64,000 bases of DNA from Lentimonas sp002292345 (GTDB lineage Bacteria; Verrucomicrobiota; Verrucomicrobiia; Opitutales; Coraliomargaritaceae): NCBI GenBank assembly GCA_964187655.1, contig CAXLMP010000108.1, positions 1-64,000 of the forward strand. The letters run 5' to 3'. Made by a program: the position numbers and the translations under genes. Positions 1 to 8,759 of this stretch are shown piece by piece (the first letter of the stretch is position 1; each line of letters opens with the position of its first letter). The notes under the pieces are model-generated. The model ran no database searches and was not told where the DNA came from. It saw only the letters and a program-made list of their open reading frames with translations.

Positions 1-183
1 CCAACGCACTATTGTCGCGAGGATAATCGGCACGAAGCAGAGCACCCAAAGCCAGCTCGCCATCGGCTCAGCGGCATTGTCGCCCGAAGGAAAACCATCC
101 TCCAACACAAAATGATAGGCAAAAGCCATCTGTAAAAAGCCGAACCAAATAATCCACATCACGAACGCTTGTTGTTTTTGCAT
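1..183 (-). CDS. Small membrane protein, 3' end outside window
   Basis: The minus-strand frame is open from an ATG at 183 to the window edge (61 codons, no stop reached). The translation begins M-Q-K-Q-Q-A-F-V-M-W and contains two hydrophobic stretches, around residues 7-25 and 44-58, separated by an acidic loop. This suggests a small integral membrane protein with two or more helices. An in-frame ATG at 213 would add ten residues; neither start has a clear Shine-Dalgarno site. I do not recognise the family and assign no function. The gene continues left of the window. Confidence 0.5.
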   Translation of the reverse strand, partial: MQKQQAFVMWIIWFGFLQMAFAYHFVLEDGFPSGDNAAEPMASWLWVLCFVPIILATIVRW

Positions 184-260
184 GCGATCACAATGAAAGT
201 GCGCAGGCGCCATGCAATCTCATATTTAATTCAGTCGAAGGTTAGATGTAGACAGTTATA

Positions 261-330
261 GGAGTGTGGGCGACGCGCCCACGTTGAGCCGATGTTGATG
301 TAAATGAGGGCGAGTCGCCCTCACTCCTTA
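261..330. repeat. Two-armed palindromic repeat, copy 1
   Basis: The first arm is a palindrome around gggcgacgcgccc (268-280). The second is a perfect palindrome, gagggcgagtcgccctc (306-322). The outer ends GGAGTG and CACTCC are also inverted copies of each other, so the whole 70 bp can fold as nested hairpins. A second copy lies at 41349-41414, where the second arm and its flanks match at all but one of about 28 positions. It sits in the spacer between the partial membrane gene and the thioredoxin terminator. It behaves like a REP/BIME-type dispersed repeat; no transposase is nearby. Confidence 0.75.
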
Positions 331-362
331 GAATTACCATTCCCCGACAGTGACGATGAACC

Positions 363-400
363 TAAAAAAACCGCACGCCCCAAAAGGACCGTGCGGTTTA
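363..400 (-). terminator. Rho-independent terminator of the thioredoxin-like gene
   Basis: Read on the minus strand, a perfect 10-bp stem (aaaccgcacg with cgtgcggttt, 368-377 and 390-399) with a 12-nt loop is followed directly by a run of seven T. It lies 23 bp beyond the stop codon of the minus-strand gene ending at 423. Confidence 0.9.
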
Positions 401-422
401 GAAAATAATCTAAGGGGACCAA

Positions 423-872
423 CTATTTTGCTAATATACCTTTGATGTGCTCCACATAAGCCTCCGCTCCGCCACGCTCGTAGCCGGTTTTCTCGATCAG
501 CTTACCATCCGGCGACAACAGCAAAATTGTCGGAAAGCCGCGAACGCCGTACTGCTTCGCCAGCGCTTCATTTTGAGCCTTCAACTCAGCGGACTGTCCT
601 TTACCGCGCGGAAAATCGAGCTCAACCAGCACCAACTCAGCCGCGGCATAGTCCTTAAATGCGGCTTCACCAAACACCTCTTTATCCAGTTTGATACACC
701 ACCCGCACCAGTCAGAGCCGGTAAAATCAAGTAGCATCGGCTTGTTTTCAGCCTTCGCCTTAACCTTCGCCGCTTCGAAATCAGTCATCCATCCGTCACC
801 CGCAGCTGAGGCTGACGCAGCTAGACCGAGAACAACGACACAGAATAATGCGAGTATTTTTTGAAATTTCAT
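423..872 (-). CDS. Periplasmic thioredoxin-fold protein (CGWC active site)
   Basis: This 149-residue protein starts with a signal peptide (hydrophobic core about residues 5-22, Ala-X-Ala cleavage near 24). A thioredoxin-like domain of the thioredoxin_7/DsbD-C-terminal type follows. The redox motif W-C-G-W-C is at residues 55-59 and the cis-proline is P114 in G-F-P-T. The first part resembles proteins that accept electrons from DsbD-like partners or act as thiol reductases for exported proteins; the partner is not in this window. It is a single-gene unit: a strong terminator follows directly and the next gene is divergent. The family and fold are certain. The direction of the redox reaction (reductase or oxidase) cannot be read from the sequence. 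Confidence 0.85.
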   Translation of the reverse strand: MKFQKILALFCVVVLGLAASASAAGDGWMTDFEAAKVKAKAENKPMLLDFTGSDWCGWCIKLDKEVFGEAAFKDYAAAELVLVELDFPRGKGQSAELKAQNEALAKQYGVRGFPTILLLSPDGKLIEKTGYERGGAEAYVEHIKGILAK

Positions 873-1027
873 AGTATTTATATTGAATGGTTGGACTGAT
901 AAGATACCAGCACTCGGTCTTTTATTCCAGCGCTTATTTAAAATTTAGCAGGTCTAATCCAGCCGAACAATTTAACGGAACATAAATTGCTATTGATGGA
1001 TCTTAGATCTTTTATATCTATTAAACT

Positions 1028-1693
1028 ATGAACTTCATCCTACTCATTCTCATTCCTATTGCCATCGGCCTTTGGGCGCAAATGAAAGTCAAAAGCGCTT
1101 ACGGCAAATATGTGCAAGTGCCCTCGCGCGGACGCATCACCGGCCGCGAAGCCGCCCAGGCGGTCATGGAAAGCGCGGGCATCTACGACGTCGAGATCGT
1201 CCAATGCCACGGCACCTTGACCGATCACTACGATCCGACTAATAAACGCCTCGCGCTCAGCCAGGACAACTATCACGGCTCCAGCCTCGCCGCACTCGGC
1301 GTCTCCGCCCACGAAGCGGGCCACGCTATTCAGCATGCGCAGGCATATGCGCCACTCAACTTGCGCATGGCACTGGTACCGATCACTAGTATTGCCTCGC
1401 AAGCACTACCGTTCGTGATGCTCGGTGGCTTCATGCTGTTTCACAGTCCCATGCTGATTAATGTCGGCATCGGCATCTATTTAATCCTCACCGTCTTCCA
1501 GCTGGTCACTCTGCCCGTCGAATTCGACGCCAGCAAACGCGCGAAAGCCCAACTCGTCGGCCTAGGCATCGTCGATCAAGATGAGATAATCGGCGTCAAC
1601 AAGACGCTCGACGCCGCCGCCTACACCTACGTCGCCGCGTTTGTATCCAGCCTCGGTTGGTTACTCTATATGCTGATCGGCAACCGCGACTAG
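1028..1693 (+). CDS. Zinc metallopeptidase, YugP/Zn_peptidase_2 family
   Basis: The 221-residue membrane protein has an N-terminal hydrophobic helix (residues 2-18), the zinc-ligand motif H-E-A-G-H at 95-99 followed by A-I-Q-H, two central hydrophobic stretches (about 118-160) and a C-terminal helix ending at residue 217. This is the layout of the YugP family (DUF1043-like Zn_peptidase_2), widespread membrane proteases of unknown substrate. The second half of the active site probably includes the E-F-D-A-S-K-R-A segment near 166-173, where a glutamate and aspartate could complete zinc binding. Length matches the family. It is transcribed alone, with a strong terminator 25 bp past the stop. 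The ATG at 1028 follows an AT-rich leader without a clear Shine-Dalgarno site. Confidence 0.88.
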   Translation: MNFILLILIPIAIGLWAQMKVKSAYGKYVQVPSRGRITGREAAQAVMESAGIYDVEIVQCHGTLTDHYDPTNKRLALSQDNYHGSSLAALGVSAHEAGHAIQHAQAYAPLNLRMALVPITSIASQALPFVMLGGFMLFHSPMLINVGIGIYLILTVFQLVTLPVEFDASKRAKAQLVGLGIVDQDEIIGVNKTLDAAAYTYVAAFVSSLGWLLYMLIGNRD

Positions 1694-1717
1694 CCCAACC
1701 AGCATCAATTTGCACCA

Positions 1718-1748
1718 ACGGCCCGTCTGCATCGACGGGCCGTTTTTG
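1718..1748 (+). terminator. Rho-independent terminator of the YugP-like gene
   Basis: A perfect 10-bp stem (acggcccgtc with gacgggccgt), a 6-nt loop and TTTTT lie just after the peptidase gene. Its position also rules out the upstream TTG at 1710 as a start for the next gene. Confidence 0.92.
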
Positions 1749-1844
1749 TGTGCCGAGCCGCCGCACGTTTTACAATTCCTTAAATTTTATAGAATTGAAG
1801 CACTCCAAGCAATCAGTAGAGTAACCCATTCATCTACCACTCAG

Positions 1845-4175
1845 ATGCTTACGAATCGAATACTCCCACCCGTTAGCTCTATACTGCTCATTTGCGGCGG
1901 CCTGCTTACCTGTGAGCATTTATGCGCGATGCAAATCACCGGCTATGACAGCACAACCAACGACCGTTTCGTCTCAGGCTATCCCGCGGCGCCAGTGAAT
2001 AACAACGATTCCGGTTTTATCGGTATCAATAACGACTGGTCTGGGGTGACTTGGGCGGCCAGTAACTCGCAAAAAAGCTTTCCTTTACTGAGTCCGGATC
2101 ACTACGTGGTTGCTCGGCATTTCGGCGGCGCCGCATCCATTCGCTCGTTTGATCAATTCGCCAACTTACAGACCGGGAATCAACAATCTATCGAAAACAT
2201 TGGCTATGGCATCGCCCTGAGTGAAGGTGCACCCGGAGACTTGTCGATCGGCACTCTAACCGAGGCCATGCAAAACGTTAAACGCTACGCGATCCTCGAT
2301 CTGAATACGAGCAGTACCACTAACAGCAATAACTATGCGAACCTTGACCTTCTAATTTACGGCCACGGCGGGAACGCTACCAACAGCACCCGCGTTGCAG
2401 CTGCTCCATTTCTATACAATGTTGGATACCCTAATAGCGGTGAGTATTTCCTGACCTCAAGGACAGGCGTGCAATTACAGACATTCGATTCAGGCAGCCC
2501 AGTGTTTGCAGATTACACAAACCCCAACGGCGACTCCGAGTTGGCACTGATTGGTAATCACGCTGCGATCGACACAGTAAACGGTTATAATTTACACAAC
2601 TTTCTAGGCACTTACCAAATTATGGCCGCGCTCCAGTCATTTATGAATGATGACGGACGATCGCTTAGAGTAACAGGCAACCCGAGCTACACTTGGGTTG
2701 GTAGCTCTTCCACAGAAATCGCCAAAAACAGCGCATGGGGCCTCGGCGGCAACCCCAATAACACAGGAGCCTCCAGTGATAAATATGTCCTCTTTGATCC
2801 AGTATCTGCAGCCAGCCGCAGCATCAATGTAAACTCGAACTATGAGCTGCGTGGCCTCTATTTTAAATCCTCTGCCGGGACGAATCCCTTCACCTTTTCG
2901 GGCAGCTCTACGCTGACAATTGGCCGAGGCGGCATTACTAATTATGATGCCGACCAACAAGCGTTCACTGCCAACCTACAGCTCGGCACGTCTCAATATT
3001 GGGACGCTGGCATAGGGGGACTCACCATCGTTAATTTGAATACCAATGGCAACCTGCTTGAACTCGGCAGCGAAGGCGCCTCCACCATCTCGGGAAACAT
3101 TTCCGGTACGGGTAGTTTAGCACTGAGCGACGGCGCGCTCACACTCAGCGGCAGCTCCAGCTACACCGGAGCCACTTGGGCACACTCAGGTAATCTGCAA
3201 GTAACAGGCAGCATCGCCAGCTCCTCGGCTCTAGTCCTCGGTTCACCTGCGGTGCTTTCAGGAACAGGCACGGTGCCCACCATCGCAGGCACTGGCACGA
3301 TCTCACCCGGAAACAGCCCAGGCATTCTCACCACCACAGCGGTGGACCCGAGTGGAGGCTTGGATTTCAATTTTGAATTTAGCGCAGCTTCAGCACCCGA
3401 CTTCACCGCGCCAAGTGCCAGTATCAACGACCTCTTGCGCATCACCGCAGCCACCCCATTTGAGAATAATCTGACAGCAAATAACGAAATTTCAGTCTAC
3501 CTAGATGTCGCTTCACTATCGGCAGGTCAGCAATTCCTAGGCGGCTTCTTTACTGACGAAAATACCGACTTTATAGAGGCGATAAAAAACGCACAGGTCA
3601 CCACTTACCTCGCCGACCCCACTGGAAATGTTACCTTCAACGGACAAACCTATTCGGCCGACACCAACCCCCTGGGCTTAGTGCTCTCTACGATTCTTCA
3701 AACCGCAAACTTTGGATCGGGCCCGATTTCAGGTCGCATTCTACAATTACAAGTTGTCGACCAAACCAATTACGCGGACTGGAAGCTTTATAACAATCTC
3801 AGCGGTAATGATGCGCTGAATACCGCCGACACCGACGGTGACGGTATCGCTCAGCTGCTTGAATTTGCCCTCGGCGGTAATCCCAACATTAACGACCGCA
3901 GTATCTTGCCCACCCACGCGCTGGTCGAAGATGCCGGCAGCAGCTACTTGGAACTGAGCGTCACCCGCCCCAAAGACCTGCAAGGAGTCACTTACACCCC
4001 ACTGACGACTGCAGATCTGAGCAGCTGGCCGAGCGACTCGACGGGAATCGCCGACGACAGCCCCATACCCTCCGACAATGGCGACGGCACCGAGACCCTC
4101 AACTACCGCCGCAGCCAAGCCGTAGCAGGAGCGGAGCAAGGGTTCCTACGCGTCGAGGTTTCTGAAACGCCATAG
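1845..4175 (+). CDS. Secreted trypsin-like protein with autotransporter-type beta-strand repeats
   Basis: I chose the ATG at 1845 because it gives a clean signal peptide (R-I-L-P-P then a hydrophobic core to about residue 28). The longer frame starting at 1710 would begin inside the preceding terminator. The 776-residue protein has three regions. Residues about 30-310 look like a trypsin-fold domain with a plausible triad: H92 in V-V-A-R-H, D132 in G-D-L-S-I, S216 in D-S-G-S-P. Residues about 330-495 are Gly/Ser/Thr-rich and include S-G-S-S-S-Y-T-G-A-T and G-T-I-S-P-G-N-S-P-G, the signature of autotransporter-associated beta-strand repeats. The C-terminal part carries D-T-D-G-D-G-I-A-Q-L-L-E-F-A-L-G-G (about 662-678), a calcium-binding type module common at the ends of verrucomicrobial exported proteins. 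No beta-barrel domain is visible. It is probably cell-surface or extracellular; substrate unknown. Confidence 0.8.
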   Translation: MLTNRILPPVSSILLICGGLLTCEHLCAMQITGYDSTTNDRFVSGYPAAPVNNNDSGFIGINNDWSGVTWAASNSQKSFPLLSPDHYVVARHFGGAASIRSFDQFANLQTGNQQSIENIGYGIALSEGAPGDLSIGTLTEAMQNVKRYAILDLNTSSTTNSNNYANLDLLIYGHGGNATNSTRVAAAPFLYNVGYPNSGEYFLTSRTGVQLQTFDSGSPVFADYTNPNGDSELALIGNHAAIDTVNGYNLHNFLGTYQIMAALQSFMNDDGRSLRVTGNPSYTWVGSSSTEIAKNSAWGLGGNPNNTGASSDKYVLFDPVSAASRSINVNSNYELRGLYFKSSAGTNPFTFSGSSTLTIGRGGITNYDADQQAFTANLQLGTSQYWDAGIGGLTIVNLNTNGNLLELGSEGASTISGNISGTGSLALSDGALTLSGSSSYTGATWAHSGNLQVTGSIASSSALVLGSPAVLSGTGTVPTIAGTGTISPGNSPGILTTTAVDPSGGLDFNFEFSAASAPDFTAPSASINDLLRITAATPFENNLTANNEISVYLDVASLSAGQQFLGGFFTDENTDFIEAIKNAQVTTYLADPTGNVTFNGQTYSADTNPLGLVLSTILQTANFGSGPISGRILQLQVVDQTNYADWKLYNNLSGNDALNTADTDGDGIAQLLEFALGGNPNINDRSILPTHALVEDAGSSYLELSVTRPKDLQGVTYTPLTTADLSSWPSDSTGIADDSPIPSDNGDGTETLNYRRSQAVAGAEQGFLRVEVSETP

Positions 4176-4190
4176 GCATCCGATAAAGGC

Positions 4191-4219
4191 TTGACCCATA
4201 CATCAGCTCGGGCATTTTT
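4191..4219 (+). promoter_or_regulatory. Possible promoter of tRNA-Pro
   Basis: TTGACC (4191-4196), a 17-nt spacer and ATTTTT (4214-4219) would place transcription initiation about 8 nt before the tRNA. The -35 box is good and the -10 box is poor, so this is a tentative call. Confidence 0.3.
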
Positions 4220-4224
4220 CGCCT

Positions 4225-4310
<86 letters not shown>

Positions 4311-4313
4311 TTT

Positions 4314-4341
4314 AAAAACGTCAACTTGTTGGCGTTTTTTT
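4314..4341 (+). terminator. Rho-independent terminator of tRNA-Pro
   Basis: A 12-bp stem (aaaaacgtcaac with gttggcgttttt, one G-T wobble) with a 2-nt (TT) loop ends in a run of T, starting 3 nt after the tRNA CCA. Two further short hairpins follow before the next gene: gctggccgccagc (4348-4360) and aacctgc/gcaggtt (around 4367-4386). Confidence 0.85.
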
Positions 4342-4422
4342 ATGGGTGCTGGCCGCCAGCGGCTTGAACCTGCGAATCAGCAGGTTTAACGAAGCATTCC
4401 AGCAAACAGTTGGAATCGACAT

Positions 4423-5898
4423 GTGCGCTCCTCTTCCCTTCACTTTGCAGGCATGGCCCCATCCACTTGCAGTATTTTTGATCATGCGCCGGCGCACCCT
4501 GCCTTTGAACGCCGTGGCTTGATGCTGGATATCAGTCGCAACCGAGTGCCGACAATGGACTGGCTGAAGACACTAATTGATGCGCTGGCGCTGCTGCGCT
4601 ACAACGAACTGCAGCTCTATACGGAGCACACCTTCGCCTACGCAAAGCACGCCGCAGTCTGGGAGCACGCCTCGCCGATGACGGCGGCGGAAATTCGTGA
4701 AATCGATGCCTACTGCCAGAAGCGCGGCATCGAACTGGTGCCCAACCAAAATTCCTTTGCGCATTTGGAGCGTTGGCTGCGGCACGATGCTTACAAACAT
4801 CTGGCGGAATGTCCGGACGGCTTTGAGCACCCGATCGCTGGCTGGCGCACCTTCGGCGGCACCCTCGCACCGACCGAGGAGAGCGCCGCGTTTATCGATA
4901 CGCTTTACGAAGAATTCTTGCCCAACTTCACATCCAAGCAGCTACATATCGGCTGCGATGAACCGTGGGAATTGGGGCAAGGTCGCAGCCAGGAACGTGT
5001 CGACCGCGAAGGGAAGCACCTGCTCTATATGGAATTCCTGAATCGCCTGTTCGCACTGGCGGAAAAGCACGAACATCAGGCACAGTTTTGGGCCGACATC
5101 ATTTTGGAGCGGCCCGATCTGGTGCCGCAGTTGCCAAAGAATGTGACCCCAGTGATCTGGGGCTATGAAGCGGATTCGCCGTATGCGGAGCAGTGCCGAA
5201 TCGTCGCCGACGCAGGCTTTAAGGGCAACTTTTACGTGGCTCCAGGCGCGGGTAATTGGAACAGCTTCAGCGGGCGACTCGATGTGGCGCAAGCAAATAT
5301 TACACTCGCCGCAGAAGAAGGCCGTAGGCATGGCGCGAGCGGACTATTACTCACCGCGTGGGGCGACAACGGTCATCACCAGCCGTGGCCGACGCTGTTC
5401 CCAGCCCTGATTATCGGTGCACAAGCGGCATGGGGTTGCCCGATCGACGACGACGCGCTGCCCAAGCAGATCGACCAGCTTTTCTACCCAGGCGCAGCTC
5501 CGGGTCATGGCGCTGCGATTTGTGCACTGGGGAAGATCGACGCCCTACTGCCGCAACCCGCGCCGCCGAGCAGCGTCCTGCACACCGCATTTTTTACAAC
5601 TGAGCCAGCACTCAACGATCTGCTACAAACGATCGCGCGCCACTCCTTACAGACGGTTGAGAATGCGCTCGATCAGATCGACCCAACAGGGCTCGACCCT
5701 GAAATCGGGCTAAGCGTAAAGCTCAACCAATACGCAATCGCCCGCTGCCTGCGGATCAAACAAGGCCACGCGCCCGCGGCGCAAGAATCCGACGTATATG
5801 AATCATTGTTACAGGAATTTGAAACGCTCTGGACCGAGCGCAGCCGTATCGGCGGCTTAGCCGAAAGTCTCGAGCTAATGCGAGCAACGATTACTTAA
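4423..5898 (+). CDS. GH20-family beta-N-acetylhexosaminidase-like glycosidase
   Basis: The 491-residue protein opens directly in a GH20 (beta/alpha)8 barrel: R-G-L-M-L-D-I-S-R (31-39) is strand 1. The catalytic acid motif H-I-G-C-D-E is at 175-180 with the D179-E180 pair expected to stabilise the N-acetyl group and protonate the glycosidic oxygen. W-G-D-N (315-318 region) and W-G-C-P follow. The family hydrolyses terminal GlcNAc/GalNAc from glycans. The usual N-terminal GH20b domain of about 100 residues is absent and no signal peptide is seen, so it may act in the cytoplasm on imported oligosaccharides. The start is uncertain: GTG at 4423 has GGAA upstream; an in-frame ATG at 4453 is an alternative. 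It overlaps the convergent next gene by 4 bp. Confidence 0.8.
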   Translation: MRSSSLHFAGMAPSTCSIFDHAPAHPAFERRGLMLDISRNRVPTMDWLKTLIDALALLRYNELQLYTEHTFAYAKHAAVWEHASPMTAAEIREIDAYCQKRGIELVPNQNSFAHLERWLRHDAYKHLAECPDGFEHPIAGWRTFGGTLAPTEESAAFIDTLYEEFLPNFTSKQLHIGCDEPWELGQGRSQERVDREGKHLLYMEFLNRLFALAEKHEHQAQFWADIILERPDLVPQLPKNVTPVIWGYEADSPYAEQCRIVADAGFKGNFYVAPGAGNWNSFSGRLDVAQANITLAAEEGRRHGASGLLLTAWGDNGHHQPWPTLFPALIIGAQAAWGCPIDDDALPKQIDQLFYPGAAPGHGAAICALGKIDALLPQPAPPSSVLHTAFFTTEPALNDLLQTIARHSLQTVENALDQIDPTGLDPEIGLSVKLNQYAIARCLRIKQGHAPAAQESDVYESLLQEFETLWTERSRIGGLAESLELMRATIT

Positions 5899-7010
5899 AA
5901 ATACACAATCAGCGCATTGCGCCAAACGGCATCGTTTTTTTCCTTACCGTTGCCGATATCGTTATCGTAATTTTGATTATACGAAAATTCGAAGCCGAGT
6001 AAGTCCGTCAATCGGATGCGCACTGCGGCGGTCAACACATAATTGTAGCGCTCGGTATAATCCGGCTCCCAATAGTAATTAAATTTCTGCACAAATGAGG
6101 TGCGAGTAAACGGCTTCCACGTAAATTCCTCGAATACATTGAGCACTTTATTCACGCCATTACGCGTATTTTCACTGTCGGTTTGATACTCTTCAAGCCC
6201 ACCACTCGTACCAAACAGCAGCTCAAATTGATTCGATGGCTTTATCTTATAGCCCACTCCCACAAGCTCTTGAACCTCACGGTCAATCCCTTTGATTTGG
6301 TCCACACGAGCGGATATTGAATTTTGTATAAACCAATTACCACCCGCAAACGAACGGCGATAGATGAACGCTCCATTATAGCGATCGGTCGACTTATATG
6401 ACTCTCCATTGGAACGCTCTGTTTCTCGATAAGTATAGGAGCCGGTAAAACGATAAAAGTTCGGGTCGCCCTTCTGCTTAATTTCTAATTTTCCGCGTAG
6501 CGCCGTTTCAGTCCATTGCTTATCTCCAGAGCTGATGTTCATGCCCATACGGAGATTACCATGCCATGCCTCAGGTGCCTTAAATGCGAAGAGCTTGTCG
6601 ACCAAGGGCTGCTCTTCTTCTAGTGCTTGCTCGACCTCAGCCATCTTCTCTGCAATCGCGACTTGAGCGTCTGCTTGCTTCTTTATCTCCGCAGGCTGCG
6701 GTTCCGCTTTGGTCGGATCCACGTCGGCCGCATTGGCTAGCTTCGCCGCAGGTATTACCTGCGGTTCGATTGCAACGATCTGTACCCGCTGAATCGACAT
6801 CTCGCCGAGTAAGTTCGACCTCAGGACCACCACTTGATCATTCGACTGTGGCAGCACTTCGCCGACTAGTCGCTCACCGCTAGTCAGGGATACGACTTGA
6901 GGTGCTGCCAGCAGCGAACCGCTCAACAATACCGTAAACAGGCTCAATACGCCGCAGCAAAGCACTACAATACGGGATAAGACGGGACGAAATGATACAC
7001 TACTAAACAT
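5895..7010 (-). CDS. DUF481 (YdiY-like) outer-membrane beta-barrel protein
   Basis: The 371-residue exported protein has a signal peptide (core about residues 12-34, cleavage near L-L-A-A-P). A short beta-rich N-terminal segment follows (T-S-G-E-R-L-V-G-E-V, about 43-52), as seen in proteins of this type. Next comes a charged, Lys/Glu/Ala-rich linker that may be helical (about 85-140), then a DUF481 region of alternating hydrophobic/aromatic residues ending in I-V-Y-F. A terminal aromatic residue is typical of outer-membrane barrels inserted by BamA. Members are called salt-induced outer-membrane proteins, but their function is not established. It appears monocistronic, lying between a convergent neighbour and RNase Y. 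Confidence 0.75.
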   Translation of the reverse strand: MFSSVSFRPVLSRIVVLCCGVLSLFTVLLSGSLLAAPQVVSLTSGERLVGEVLPQSNDQVVVLRSNLLGEMSIQRVQIVAIEPQVIPAAKLANAADVDPTKAEPQPAEIKKQADAQVAIAEKMAEVEQALEEEQPLVDKLFAFKAPEAWHGNLRMGMNISSGDKQWTETALRGKLEIKQKGDPNFYRFTGSYTYRETERSNGESYKSTDRYNGAFIYRRSFAGGNWFIQNSISARVDQIKGIDREVQELVGVGYKIKPSNQFELLFGTSGGLEEYQTDSENTRNGVNKVLNVFEEFTWKPFTRTSFVQKFNYYWEPDYTERYNYVLTAAVRIRLTDLLGFEFSYNQNYDNDIGNGKEKNDAVWRNALIVYF

Positions 7011-7072
7011 GGATAGAGGCTGACAAGATTCTGAAAAATAATTCGATTCAATTAAAATAAGTGATTGCTAGA

Positions 7073-8599
7073 TTAGATCGCCGTTTGGGTAAAACGTTGC
7101 TCACGAATCACGGTAATCTCAATCGCGCCTGGATAATTTAACTCCTCCTCAATCCGGCCACGAATCAGCAGGGCGATTTTACGCGCCTCATCCTCATCCA
7201 CCTTCAGTGGTTCGACGATCACGCGCACCTCGCGGCCTGCCTGGATCGCGTACGCATCGGAAACGCCGTCTTGTTGTTTCGCAATATCTTCAATGCTACG
7301 CACACGTTGAATGAAGCCATCGATCGATGATGCGCGGGCTCCGGGACGCACCGCAGACAGGGAATCCGCGACCATGACCAAGCCCGCATAGGCACTCTCG
7401 GCTGGCACTTCCTTATGGTGCGCCGCAGCCGCATTGACCACACGTGCGTCCTCGCCATGTTGCTTAATGATCTCGGCACCGACAGCGGCATGACTGCCCT
7501 GATATTCTTCATCCACAGCCTTCCCCAGATCGTGGAACAGTCCGGCACGCTTTGCGATCACTGGATCCAAACCGATCTCGGCTGCGATCAGTGCGCACAA
7601 ATTAGCGACTTCGACAGAATGCCCCAGGGTGTTTTGATTATTCGAAAGACGATAGTGCAACTTGCCAAGCAGCGCCACCACATCGGGATGCACATCGCTC
7701 AGGCGTAGTTTACGTAAGGCACCTTCACCGAGCTCGATGACATTGGCATTCATTGCCTCCTCTGCCTTTTCGACTTCCTCTTCAATACTGGCGGGATGGA
7801 TGCGACCGTCGCGCAGCAATGCATCCAAAGCAAGGCGGGCAATCTCGCGCCGTACCGGATCAAAGCATGAAATGAGCACCGAGTCTGGCGTCTCATCAAT
7901 CATCAATGTCGTGCCAGTGGCATGCTCAAAGGTACGGATATTACGCCCTTCTCGGCCAATGATGCGGCCCTTCATTTCCTCGCTAGGCAGCGCCACCACC
8001 GTCGCAGTCGCATCATTCATCGGCTGGCTGGTAATGCGTTGCATCGCGGCCAACAAAATACGCCGACCCTGCTCAGCCGTTTCTGCATCCGAGCGCTTTA
8101 GTAAATTGTGGCGCAACTCACGAATCTCTTTTTCGCATTCGCGCTCAGTCGCAGTAATTAACAACTTACGCGCTTCGACTTGATCCATTTGCGAAATCTG
8201 GTGCAGCTTTAGACGATAGAGCCGCCGCGTCTTTTCCGCCTCATGCTCTAAATCCTCCAAGCCGCGTTTATCTCGGACTAATTGTTTATCACGCTCATCC
8301 AGATTCTTTGAGCGTTTTGTTTGTCGATCACTTGCGCGTGCGAGCTCGCGTGCGCGTAAATCTAGCTCCTCATTACGTAAAGCAATACTGCGATCAAGCT
8401 CAGCAGCGCGGTTCTTAAAATCCAATTCAAATACCGACTTCTCTTCGCGCAGCTTCAACTGAGCTTCACGCACTTCCACATCGAACTTCAAGCGCTGCGC
8501 CTCTTCACGCCGCACAAAACGCCGAGCAAACAACAGCCTGCAAGCCACCACTCCCGCAAGAATGCCGCATACTACCCCCACTATTTGATCAAATTCCAT
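7073..8599 (-). CDS. rny: Ribonuclease Y
   Basis: This is an endoribonuclease that starts mRNA decay at the inner membrane. The 508-residue architecture is canonical: an N-terminal membrane helix (about 6-25), a long charged coiled coil (about 30-190), a KH RNA-binding domain with K-G-R-I-I-G-R-E-G-R-N (near 209-219), and an HD domain with H-D-L-G-K (near 353-357) and the downstream A-A-A-A-H-H-K-E. Length is normal (about 510-520). It lies 160 bp downstream of polX on the same strand, with a possible promoter in between. Confidence 0.96.
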   Translation of the reverse strand: MEFDQIVGVVCGILAGVVACRLLFARRFVRREEAQRLKFDVEVREAQLKLREEKSVFELDFKNRAAELDRSIALRNEELDLRARELARASDRQTKRSKNLDERDKQLVRDKRGLEDLEHEAEKTRRLYRLKLHQISQMDQVEARKLLITATERECEKEIRELRHNLLKRSDAETAEQGRRILLAAMQRITSQPMNDATATVVALPSEEMKGRIIGREGRNIRTFEHATGTTLMIDETPDSVLISCFDPVRREIARLALDALLRDGRIHPASIEEEVEKAEEAMNANVIELGEGALRKLRLSDVHPDVVALLGKLHYRLSNNQNTLGHSVEVANLCALIAAEIGLDPVIAKRAGLFHDLGKAVDEEYQGSHAAVGAEIIKQHGEDARVVNAAAAHHKEVPAESAYAGLVMVADSLSAVRPGARASSIDGFIQRVRSIEDIAKQQDGVSDAYAIQAGREVRVIVEPLKVDEDEARKIALLIRGRIEEELNYPGAIEITVIREQRFTQTAI

Positions 8600-8700
8600 T
8601 TTTTGCTAATACAGATAGGCATTCAGCTGGGGTAAGCCGATCACTACGAGCGTCTGCCGCCCGAGTCTTTGGGGTAAAAGACTATTAAACTGGTATATGG

Positions 8701-8729
8701 TTGATAGTCGGCTCGTTCTGTAATTTCAA
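8701..8729 (-). promoter_or_regulatory. Possible promoter of rny
   Basis: On the minus strand, TTGAAA (8729-8724), a 17-nt spacer and TATCAA (8706-8701) stand about 100 bp before the rny start. The match to a sigma-70 promoter is moderate. Confidence 0.3.
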
Positions 8730-8759
8730 GGTAAACTTTTCTGAACCTGAGCAAACCAT

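Noticed and set aside
1028..1402. Long antisense frames over real genes (for example 1040-1402 minus and 3747-4139 minus)
   Set aside because: They mirror strong genes with clear families and have no domains, so they are shadows caused by codon bias.
1710..1844. Upstream extension of the autotransporter-repeat protein from a TTG at 1710
   Set aside because: It begins within the preceding terminator and lacks a signal peptide at that start; the ATG at 1845 gives one.
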